DNA of 10,082 bases from an uncultured Rickettsiales bacterium (GTDB lineage Bacteria > Pseudomonadota > Alphaproteobacteria > UBA8366). Below are positions 1-6,246 of this stretch, piece by piece. Location: NCBI GenBank assembly GCA_913046825.1, contig CAJWTF010000140.1, forward strand, positions 1-10,082, read 5' to 3'. Position 1 is the first letter of the stretch; every line of letters starts with the position of its first letter. The notes under the pieces are model-generated. The model saw only the letters and a program-made list of their open reading frames with translations. It did not search any database and was not told the DNA's origin. The position numbers were made by a program, and so were the translations under genes.

Positions 1-772
1 ACAACATCCTCTCCTTCTTCATCAATATCATCGCCGCCATCATCATCTCCCAGCGAGCTTCTCGGTCGCCGCCGTCCCCCACCGCGCGCTCTATAAAGCC
101 TATGGCTCTGCGCAGCCCTTCGATAGCAATGCCCTCCGCCGGTGGATTGACGACCGGCGAGATAAACGTCTCGACACAATGCGCAACCGCATCCATTCCC
201 GTCGCCGCCGTCAGGCGCTTCGGCAATCCAAGCGTCAATTCAGGATCACAGATTGCCCGCCTCGGAATATTGTTGGGGCTGGAAAATCCAAGTTTTCGTC
301 CGTCATTCAACGTCAAGATCGCTCCGCGTCCGACCTCACTGCCGGTGCCCGCCGTAGTCGGGACGGCAATTACCGGGGCAACCTTATCTGTGATCTTAGC
401 TGCCCCGCCAAAGATTGCCGCGTATTGCTCCAACGGCGGCTCATGCGCCGTGAGAATCGCGACACCCTTCGCCAAGTCCATTGGCGAGCCGCCACCAACA
501 GCAATCAGACCGTCGCAATCGTTCGCCCGGTATTGCGCTAAAGCCATGAATACCGCGGCTTCAGTTGGGTTCTCCGGGGTTCCGTCGAATATCGAAACCT
601 GCATCGCGTCGGGAAGGTGCTCCAGTACCTTATCCAGTACACCGCACGCAGCGACCCCTTTATCGGTCACGACCAGCGGGCGCGAAATGCCAACCGCTTT
701 GGTCTCTCCGCCCAGTAACTTAACCGCACCGAAATCGAATTGAATTGTCGTCAGATAGGTAATTGTCGGCAT
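1..772 (-). CDS. Iron-containing alcohol dehydrogenase, partial (C-terminus missing)
   Basis: The 257 visible codons form the N-terminal two thirds of a group III (Fe-type) NAD(P)-dependent alcohol dehydrogenase / maleylacetate reductase-like enzyme, a cytoplasmic oxidoreductase acting on alcohols, aldehydes or keto acids. Visible motifs are the dinucleotide-binding GGGSPMDLAK (about residues 93-102), PTTAGTGSE (138-146) and GMDAVAH (192-198), whose Asp194 and His198 correspond to two of the metal ligands. The ATG is preceded by GAGAGGAG at a good distance. It starts 16 nt after the stop of the ThDP enzyme, so the two are surely co-transcribed. The last approximately 20 visible residues (after EMMMAAM) no longer resemble the family, which normally continues into a GGLAFQKGLG-like stretch. 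The other two metal-binding histidines would lie beyond the window. The family is secure; the substrate is unknown. Confidence 0.9.
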   Translation of the reverse strand, partial: MPTITYLTTIQFDFGAVKLLGGETKAVGISRPLVVTDKGVAACGVLDKVLEHLPDAMQVSIFDGTPENPTEAAVFMALAQYRANDCDGLIAVGGGSPMDLAKGVAILTAHEPPLEQYAAIFGGAAKITDKVAPVIAVPTTAGTGSEVGRGAILTLNDGRKLGFSSPNNIPRRAICDPELTLGLPKRLTAATGMDAVAHCVETFISPVVNPPAEGIAIEGLRRAIGFIERAVGDGGDREARWEMMMAAMILMKKERML

Positions 773-788
773 ATCGCCTCTCCTCTCT

Positions 789-2465
789 CTATTTGACGCC
801 AGAGCCTCGGAGTTTGCTCATGGTCGTGCGGGTAGTGATGGTCTCCAGGTTAACTCGAATTTCGATCACCGATATACGGCCCGCATTCATCGCCGCCTCG
901 AATGCAGGCGCAAACTCCTTGGTCTCCTCGACAACGGCGCCATAAGCCCCAAAGCTTTGCGCCCATTTCGCGAAATCAGGATTCACCAATTCCGTCGCTA
1001 GAGTGCGATTTGGATAATCGCGTTCCTGATGCATCCGGATCGTACCATAGGCATTATTGTTGAGGACCAAAATGATCGGATCAGAGCCGTATTGAACAGC
1101 CGTGGCGACCTCTTGGCCTGACATCATGGCACCACCGTCGCCGACAAAACACACGACGGGCCGATCGGGACGGGTCAATCGCGCCGAAATCGCGGCCGGG
1201 ATGCTATACCCCATTGCGCCACTGGTCGGCCCCAACTGGGTGCGGAATTTCCGATATCGGTAAAATCGTTGTGCCCAGCCGGAAAAATTCCCCGCATCTG
1301 TTGTAATAATGGAGTCCTTAGGTAGACGGGCGTTAAGGACATTCATCACCTCGTGCATATCGACACCGTCCATCGGTAGCGAAGGTGCCAAATTATCGAG
1401 GTAATCCTGGTTGGCTTGACGCATCCACTCGACCCATTTTCCGCAGGCGACCGCTTCCATATCTCGTGCTGCAGCCGCAAAACTCTCCATCGACGCCACG
1501 ATGGCGAGATCCGGCTCATACACCCTGCCCAATTCTGACGAATCCAAATATACGTGGACGAGTTTTTGTTTTGGAACTGGAATGTTGACCAGACTGTAAC
1601 CACCGCTGGTCATCTCTCCGAGCCGTGAGCCAACGACAATCAGTAAATCAGCATCCCGCATTCGTTGGGCAAGCGCAGGGCTCACACTCGTCCCTAACTC
1701 ACCCGCGTAATTCGAATGCATATTGTCGAACAAGTCCTGGCAGCGGAATGAAGCCGCGACCGGTACCGCATGCGCTTCAGCAAATGCCTGTATGTCGGCA
1801 CAAGCTTTCTCGTTCCATCCGGCGCCGCCAAGGATCATCAGTGGACGCTCCGCCGAAGCCAATTGCCCCCGGAACGCACTCATTGACTTTGGCCCTACTT
1901 CGGGACGGATGGTCTGAAACGGACGTGCGTCAGCCACATCCACCATATCGCGCTGCATGTCTTCCGGAATGGAGACCGCGACAGGGCCCGGTCGGCCTGA
2001 TGCCGCGACATGAAATGCTTGGCTTACCAATTCCGGAACACGGTCCGCATGGTCGATTTGGATGACTTCCTTGCAGATTGCGCCGTAGAACTTGTGATAA
2101 TCGACCTCCTGGAAGGCCTCGCGGTATTCCTGGTCGCGGGCGACTTGGCCGATGAAGATCACCATCGGCGTCGAATCCTGCATCGCCGTATGGGCTCCGA
2201 TGGAGCCATTGCACGCGCCGGGTCCCCGCGTGACCATAGCGACACCGGGACGACCGGTGAGCTTGCCATAGGCTTCCGCCATATTAGTTGCACCGCCTTC
2301 CTGACGACAGGCGACAGTCTTGATTTCGTTTTGAGCGTCATGGAGCGAGTCAATCACGGTGAGATAACTCTCGCCCGGGACGCAAAAAATAGTGTCTACT
2401 CCATGAATTCGAAGTTGATCGACAAGCACTTGCCCGCCGCTGCGCAGACCGTGATCGGCTGACAT
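789..2465 (-). CDS. Thiamine-diphosphate-dependent acetolactate synthase-like enzyme
   Basis: This 558-residue protein has the length and three-domain order of the acetolactate synthase / pyruvate oxidase / glyoxylate carboligase superfamily: N-terminal ThDP pyrimidine-binding domain (about 5-170), central domain (about 190-325) and C-terminal pyrophosphate-binding domain (about 380-530). The catalytic Glu56 lies in CRQEGGATNMAEAYG. The Mg/ThDP motif starts with GDGG at 442 and ends with NNN at 469-471. Enzymes of this type decarboxylate 2-keto acids and join, oxidise or hydrolyse the resulting carbanion. The ATG has an AGAAGGA site about 8 nt upstream. The partner gene is an Fe-type alcohol dehydrogenase, and no ilvN-type regulatory subunit is adjacent, so a catabolic role is more likely than branched-chain amino acid synthesis. 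The ThDP enzyme cyclohexane-1,2-dione hydrolase belongs to the same superfamily, but the recalled sequence is not closely alike, so the substrate is left open. Confidence 0.93.
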   Translation of the reverse strand: MSADHGLRSGGQVLVDQLRIHGVDTIFCVPGESYLTVIDSLHDAQNEIKTVACRQEGGATNMAEAYGKLTGRPGVAMVTRGPGACNGSIGAHTAMQDSTPMVIFIGQVARDQEYREAFQEVDYHKFYGAICKEVIQIDHADRVPELVSQAFHVAASGRPGPVAVSIPEDMQRDMVDVADARPFQTIRPEVGPKSMSAFRGQLASAERPLMILGGAGWNEKACADIQAFAEAHAVPVAASFRCQDLFDNMHSNYAGELGTSVSPALAQRMRDADLLIVVGSRLGEMTSGGYSLVNIPVPKQKLVHVYLDSSELGRVYEPDLAIVASMESFAAAARDMEAVACGKWVEWMRQANQDYLDNLAPSLPMDGVDMHEVMNVLNARLPKDSIITTDAGNFSGWAQRFYRYRKFRTQLGPTSGAMGYSIPAAISARLTRPDRPVVCFVGDGGAMMSGQEVATAVQYGSDPIILVLNNNAYGTIRMHQERDYPNRTLATELVNPDFAKWAQSFGAYGAVVEETKEFAPAFEAAMNAGRISVIEIRVNLETITTRTTMSKLRGSGVK

Positions 2466-2503
2466 GCGTGTTTTTCCTTCTCAGTCTTTCATATGCTGAA
2501 GGA

Positions 2504-2532
2504 GATATACCGAGCAAAGGGAAAAGCAGCAA
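2504..2532 (-). promoter_or_regulatory. Possible sigma70-like promoter of the ThDP enzyme operon
   Basis: On the minus strand TTGCTG (2532-2527) and TATATC (2509-2504) are separated by 17 nt. This would start transcription near 2497, about 30 nt before the ATG at 2465. Each hexamer matches the consensus only partly (3/6 and 4/6), so this is a weak call resting on spacing and position. Confidence 0.25.
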
Positions 2533-2672
2533 TGTCGCCGCGCCTCATCTTAAAGGGAAAACGACATCCTATCCGACGTCGAATTTGGCCGGTCCTCCTG
2601 GCTTTCTTCGGCATCGCCGTAATTTCCCACCTATGCGAGCATAGATATGAAATTACTGGTCGTCCTGATTGA
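2532..2672 (+). CDS. Possible small single-span membrane protein (46 aa)
   Basis: An ATG at 2532 opens a 46-codon frame. Its product has a strongly basic N-terminus (KGKRHPIRRR), one hydrophobic span of about 17 residues (IWPVLLAFFGIAVISHL) and a short polar tail. This fits a positive-inside single-pass inner-membrane protein. AAAGGGA at 2516-2522 is a reasonable ribosome site. An in-frame ATG at 2493 would extend it to 59 residues, but no ribosome site precedes that ATG. The 3' end overlaps the next ORF by 26 nt in another frame, which could mean coupling or that one of the two is not real. No family is recognised. The frame could also be chance. Confidence 0.3.
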   Translation: MSPRLILKGKRHPIRRRIWPVLLAFFGIAVISHLCEHRYEITGRPD

Positions 2673-2952
2673 CGTCGACAATCAGGCGCTCCCCAACGAC
2701 GACCCCGTTGTCCGCCGGGCGCTAGAACTCATCGGCACTGCACTCGCCGAACACGGGCATTTGGTGACGTATGACGATTGGTTAAAGAAACGCCAACGCC
2801 TCGGCAATCGGTACCTGAACTCGGCGACAGATTGGCTGCGCGAGGCCCATCGCCTGCGCACACGAACAGATGCAATGATCGCCATAAAGGCATGCGAGAT
2901 TAAGGATCACCGGGGAAACGGTGTAGCCGTCAGGATTGAATTATACGCTTGA
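2647..2952 (+). CDS. Hypothetical protein, 101 aa
   Basis: The ORF encodes 101 residues with balanced, protein-like composition: a hydrophobic N-terminal strand (KLLVVLIDVD), an amphipathic helix, a basic middle (WLKKRQRLGNRYLN, then REAHRLRTRTD) and a short C-terminal strand. No signal peptide or membrane span is visible and no family is recognised. No clear Shine-Dalgarno precedes the ATG, which overlaps the end of the small upstream frame. The TGA stop is followed in the same phase by about 75 further codons without a stop (to 3180), so the ORF may be the front of a longer, interrupted gene. It could also be spurious. Confidence 0.4.
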   Translation: MKLLVVLIDVDNQALPNDDPVVRRALELIGTALAEHGHLVTYDDWLKKRQRLGNRYLNSATDWLREAHRLRTRTDAMIAIKACEIKDHRGNGVAVRIELYA

Positions 2953-3330
2953 GTCTATTCCTTACCGCCGGGCCGCGTTACTTATGACACAAGCATTCTT
3001 CCTCGCACCAGAAGTGTGACACCCGTCGATTGCGACCGTGCCTGCGTGGCAGCAGCTGTAACACCGGCGCTCGAGAAAGATGTGGCAAAACTCTCCGACG
3101 ATCTATTGCGCCATCTTCCGCGCGACCGGTTCGGTCCCCGAAACCGGCGGCAGTCGAAAATTCCCGAATTTCAGCGTTAGCCTTTGACGATAGTACTAAA
3201 GAGAAATAAGAACGCGTATTTTAATGAACCATAGATGACTTTTACCGCATCAATTTGCGAACACCCGTTTTACAGTGTTTTTATGCAATGAGTGGCGTCG
3301 AGCCACAACGAAATTACCCGTTACTGGAAA
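2953..3330. other. Gene-poor stretch between the 101-aa ORF and the NlpC/P60 gene
   Basis: No convincing independent gene is seen here. Bases 2953-3180 are open in the same phase as the preceding ORF and would encode a protein-like, Asp/Arg-rich tail ending in TAG at 3178-3180. A GTG at 3016 could start a 54-aa frame, but without a ribosome site. From about 3180 to 3290 the DNA becomes AT-rich, as expected for a promoter region of the plus-strand hydrolase. Confidence 0.5.
3255..3284 (+). promoter_or_regulatory. Possible promoter of the NlpC/P60 gene
   Basis: TTGCGA (3255-3260) and TTTTAT (3279-3284) each match the sigma70-type consensus at four of six positions with an 18-nt spacer, within an AT-rich stretch. 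Transcription would start near 3291, giving a leader of about 40 nt to the ATG at 3331. This is weak evidence by itself. Confidence 0.25.
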
Positions 3331-4182
3331 ATGCTCGACCGACGTTTAAATGCTTATCGCCCGGATCTCGCCAATAGGAAATTGCGCGGGAATATCACAG
3401 CGGACTGCTATGTCGATGGCCAAGTCGCCCGTATTGTCGTGGGGAGTGCAGCACTACGACCACGACCTGACCTGGGAACTCCCATTGATACGGAACTGCT
3501 TTATGGAGAGATAGTCGACGTATTCGAGCGAAGCAAAGGCTGGGCCTGGGTGCAAGCGCGGGCAGACGGTTATGTTGGCTACCTCCGCGAGGAGTATCTC
3601 GTCCTCGATTGTTGTGACATCACCCATTTAGTCGCGAGCCTGCGCACCTATATCTACCCGGAACCTAATCTTAAATCACCTCCGTTAAACCTCCTCAGTA
3701 TGAACACGCCCCTGAGCTTAACCGAAACGGAGGAAGGCGGCTTCGGATTACTCTCTGAAGGCGGTTGGATCTTCCAACGACATATCGCGCCTTTAGGAAG
3801 CCATGAGGCCGATCATTGCGCTGTCGCCTTGCGCTTCATCGGCACGCCGTATCTTTGGGGCGGGCGCACCAGCCTTGGATTGGATTGTTCCGCATTGGTG
3901 CAGATGTCCTTGATGCGCTGCGGTATTAACGTGCCGCGCGATAGCGACATGCAGGAGCATTCCATCGGACGGGAGGCTATCTGTGAGCACGATCTCTCGG
4001 ATTTAAGGCGCGGTGACGTTGTCTATTGGAATGGCCATTGTGGAATTTGGATTGAACCCGCCGCGTTCATTCATGCAAACGCCACGGACATGGCTGTGGC
4101 GGTTCAGCCCTTAAAACGTATCCTCAAGCATATGGCCGAGGCGACAGGCGACAATAACCCGCGCATTCGGCGGCCGAAATGA
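3331..4182 (+). CDS. SH3 / NlpC-P60 (C40) peptidoglycan hydrolase
   Basis: This 283-residue protein (from ATG 3331) has an N-terminal bacterial SH3-like region (about 20-95), a linker with a second SH3-like stretch, and a C-terminal NlpC/P60 cysteine peptidase domain (about 160-270). The catalytic triad is visible: Cys186 in LDCSALVQ, His236 in GHCGIW and His248 in IHANA. Such enzymes cleave the D-Glu to diamino-acid bond in cell-wall peptides or recycled muropeptides. No signal peptide or membrane span is seen, so a cytoplasmic recycling role or an unusual export route is possible. A longer start, GTG at 3292, adds 13 residues. The ATG is preferred because recalled homologues begin close to the LDRRLNAYRPDLA segment. 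The stop codon directly abuts that of the converging RidA-fold gene. Confidence 0.92.
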   Translation: MLDRRLNAYRPDLANRKLRGNITADCYVDGQVARIVVGSAALRPRPDLGTPIDTELLYGEIVDVFERSKGWAWVQARADGYVGYLREEYLVLDCCDITHLVASLRTYIYPEPNLKSPPLNLLSMNTPLSLTETEEGGFGLLSEGGWIFQRHIAPLGSHEADHCAVALRFIGTPYLWGGRTSLGLDCSALVQMSLMRCGINVPRDSDMQEHSIGREAICEHDLSDLRRGDVVYWNGHCGIWIEPAAFIHANATDMAVAVQPLKRILKHMAEATGDNNPRIRRPK

Positions 4183-4581
4183 CTATGGGATCACCGCCGT
4201 AGCCGTAATTTCAACCAGTGCTTCTGGACGGTTCAAAGCCTTCACCGTCACCAAGGTGGACGCGGGATAACTGTTTTCTTGGAAGAATTCCTTGCGCAAT
4301 TCAACGAATTCGCCATTGTAGCGAACGTCGGTGATGAAGGCAGTCATCGTGACTACATCGTCGATTGTCCCCCCGACTTCCGCCATTTGAACCGCCATCT
4401 TGCGAAAGATGCAGCACACCTGCCCGCCGAAATCACCGGCGAGCGATCGCCCCCCCTCCTCTTCCGCCGCCAGAAGACCGGCGAGCCATACGGTGCGCCC
4501 GCCTTCGGTTACGACGGCGGGCGCATAGGATCTCGATTTTTGAAAATCCGACGCGTATTGAGTTCGTGTCACTTCGGCCAA
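4183..4581 (-). CDS. RidA/YjgF/YER057c/UK114 family protein
   Basis: The 132-residue protein has the size and pattern of the RidA fold: WLAGLLA near the N-terminus, a middle helix with MAEVGGTIDDVV, then TAFITD and the closing YPASTLVTV...EALVEITATAVI strands. Classical RidA members are trimeric cytoplasmic enzymes that hydrolyse reactive 2-imino/enamine acids. The substrate-binding arginine of true RidA lies in a PARS-like motif. Here the motif reads PAST, so that arginine is absent and classical imine deaminase activity is doubtful. Members lacking it are common in catabolic operons and have other or unknown roles. The start is TTG at 4581, or GTG at 4572, only 5 nt after the BadI-like stop and without a clear ribosome site, so translation is probably coupled. 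It is the last gene of the badH-badI-like operon. Confidence 0.9.
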   Translation of the reverse strand: MAEVTRTQYASDFQKSRSYAPAVVTEGGRTVWLAGLLAAEEEGGRSLAGDFGGQVCCIFRKMAVQMAEVGGTIDDVVTMTAFITDVRYNGEFVELRKEFFQENSYPASTLVTVKALNRPEALVEITATAVIP

Positions 4582-4586
4582 CTGAA

Positions 4587-5384
4587 TTAACCGCGACCGC
4601 GTGGGACGTATTTGCGGAACTCAGGCGTGCGCTTTTCACGGAACGCATTCCCGCCTTCCTTCGACTCATCCGTCGCATAATATTGCTTCAACGCCTGGAA
4701 CCCGAGCATGCTGATACCCCGGATGTTCTCTGTATCGGCGTTGAAACTGCGTTTCGCAATGGCAATCGCGGTTGGGCTCTTTGTATTGATCTCCGCGCAC
4801 CACTCATCGACTTTGGCGTCAAGTTCGTCATTTGCATAGACCGCATTCACCAGTCCCATCTCAAGCGCCTCTTGAGCCGAATAGCGGCGACAGAGGTACC
4901 ACATCTCACGGGCTTTCTTTTCGCCAACAACGTGGGCCAGATAGGCGGTTCCAAATCCCGGATCGACCGAGCCGACTTTCGGGCCCACTTGCCCAAATAT
5001 GGCGTTCTCCGATGCTATGGTCAGGTCACAAAGCGTACACAACACATTGCCACCACCGATGGCAAAACCGCGAACCTTGGCAATGATCGGTTTTGGAATC
5101 TCCCGCAGGCAGGCGTGCATCTCCTCAACCGGAACTCCAATGATCCCGCGTTTGTTACGCTCGGACTTCTTATTGCCGACCTGATCACCACCGGTGCCGA
5201 AAGCCTTGCCCCCTGCCCCAGTCAGGACGATGGAGCCGATGTCGGGGTCCCATCCGGCTTTCTGTAGCGCATCCAGAACCTCGAAATATGTCTCCATCCG
5301 AAACGCGTTCATACGCTCCGGTCGATTGAAGGTAATATACGCGGTATGATCGCGTTCTTCGTAAATGAGATCTTCGTAAGTCAC
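4587..5384 (-). CDS. badI: BadI-like 2-ketocyclohexanecarboxyl-CoA hydrolase (crotonase superfamily)
   Basis: This 265-residue crotonase-fold acyl-CoA enzyme resembles the MenB/BadI branch. The oxyanion-hole segments are AFGTGGDQ (61-68) and IGGGN (109-113). The branch-typical GPKVGSVDPG places Ser139 and Asp141 in the active site, and the C-terminal YYATDESKEGGNAFREKR segment carries candidate Tyr235/236. Close, memory-based resemblance to Rhodopseudomonas palustris BadI in the N-terminus (EDLIYE...NRPERMNAF) and the tail (RTPEFRKYV) argues for BadI over MenB. BadI opens the ring of 2-ketocyclohexanecarboxyl-CoA by hydrolysis to pimelyl-CoA. The start is GTG at 5384 with a strong GGGGGAGA site, 16 nt after a BadH-like dehydrogenase, which supplies the expected substrate. 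A naphthoate synthase role is less likely because no men genes are adjacent. Confidence 0.85.
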   Translation of the reverse strand: MTYEDLIYEERDHTAYITFNRPERMNAFRMETYFEVLDALQKAGWDPDIGSIVLTGAGGKAFGTGGDQVGNKKSERNKRGIIGVPVEEMHACLREIPKPIIAKVRGFAIGGGNVLCTLCDLTIASENAIFGQVGPKVGSVDPGFGTAYLAHVVGEKKAREMWYLCRRYSAQEALEMGLVNAVYANDELDAKVDEWCAEINTKSPTAIAIAKRSFNADTENIRGISMLGFQALKQYYATDESKEGGNAFREKRTPEFRKYVPRGRG

Positions 5385-5400
5385 TTTGAATCTCCCCCAA

Positions 5401-6162
5401 TCAACCGTGCATCGTTAGGCCGCCAGAGACGCTGATCGTCTGACCGGTTATATAGCCTGCGTCGTCGCTCGCCAGAAAAGCGACCATGCCCGCGTAGTCT
5501 TCCGGCACTCCGAGGCGTTTCATCGGGATGGCGCGCTTCAAGCCTTGTTGGATTTTATCGCCAACCACGGGGTCAAGGGATACCGCGGCAAAAAGCGGGG
5601 TATCGGTCGGCCCTGGGCAGACTGTGTTAATTCGAATTTTATTACGCGTGTATTCCCGCGCAAGCGTCTTACCGAAGGCGATCATGCCACCCTTGCAAGC
5701 GGAATAGACCGATTCACCGGAAGAGCCGACCCGGCCCGCATCCGAAGAAATATTTACAATCGAGCCGCCAGTGCCGCGTTCGACCATCCCCTTCATTACC
5801 ACATGACACATATTCAGGGGACCGTAGAGGTTAATCTTCACGACCTTGTCCCAAAAGTCAGGGGTCGAATCGAGAAAGTTGTATAGCTGATCCCAACCGG
5901 CGCAATTGACCAGAATGTCGGATGGACCGGCCTTACCTTCGAACTCCGCCACTGTCGCATCGACCGCCGCATAGTTAGTAATATCACAGGCTTGGCCAAA
6001 CGCATTTTCGCCAATTTCCGAAGCCGCTGCCACTGCACCGTCGCCGTTGATATCGAAAATACCGACCTTACAGCCCTCTTCTGCTAATCGTTGGCTGATC
6101 GCCCTGCCGATCCCGCTGGCGCCACCGGTCACAATGGCTGTTTTTCCGCTCAATCCACGCAT
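5401..6162 (-). CDS. badH: BadH-like 2-hydroxycyclohexanecarboxyl-CoA dehydrogenase (SDR family)
   Basis: This 253-residue classical short-chain dehydrogenase has the NAD-binding TGGASGIG (12-19), Asp37 at the end of strand 2 (indicating NAD rather than NADP), NCAG (86-89), catalytic Ser140, and YxxxK at Tyr153/Lys157. The stretch SSDAGRVGSSGESVYSACKGG and the C-terminus ITGQTISVSGGLTMHG match what is remembered of BadH, which oxidises 2-hydroxycyclohexanecarboxyl-CoA to the 2-keto thioester. The following gene encodes the BadI-like enzyme for the next step, so the two assignments support each other. The ATG has a strong AGAGGAGAG ribosome site. General SDR specificity is hard to read from sequence, so a related cyclic or branched hydroxyacyl-CoA substrate remains possible. 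Confidence 0.82.
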   Translation of the reverse strand: MRGLSGKTAIVTGGASGIGRAISQRLAEEGCKVGIFDINGDGAVAAASEIGENAFGQACDITNYAAVDATVAEFEGKAGPSDILVNCAGWDQLYNFLDSTPDFWDKVVKINLYGPLNMCHVVMKGMVERGTGGSIVNISSDAGRVGSSGESVYSACKGGMIAFGKTLAREYTRNKIRINTVCPGPTDTPLFAAVSLDPVVGDKIQQGLKRAIPMKRLGVPEDYAGMVAFLASDDAGYITGQTISVSGGLTMHG

Positions 6163-6211
6163 TACGCGCTCTCCTCTGGCCGAGTGTTCTAGTTGCTCAT
6201 AGAGGTAGTCG

Positions 6212-6225
6212 CGATTTCCAAATCG
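6212..6225. repeat. Short perfect inverted repeat upstream of badH-like gene
   Basis: CGATTT and AAATCG flank a CC dinucleotide in the 84-nt gap between the MFS stop and the badH-like start, about 50 nt before that start. A second pair, GTCGC/GCGAC (6208-6212 and 6230-6234), surrounds it. There is no T-run, so it is not an intrinsic terminator. It could be an operator or an mRNA hairpin. Confidence 0.35.
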
Positions 6226-6246
6226 GACAGCGACAAAACGCCCCGA

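Noticed and set aside
102..743. A 213-codon plus-strand ORF
   Set aside because: It is antisense to the iron alcohol dehydrogenase, whose motifs are clear on the minus strand.
2950..2975. Selenocysteine recoding at the TGA
   Set aside because: No convincing SECIS-like hairpin follows the TGA, the flanking residues are not a known selenoprotein motif, and no selenocysteine genes are visible.
4365..5267. A 300-codon plus-strand ORF
   Set aside because: It is antisense to the well-supported RidA-fold and BadI-like genes and has an Arg/Pro-rich composition typical of a shadow frame.
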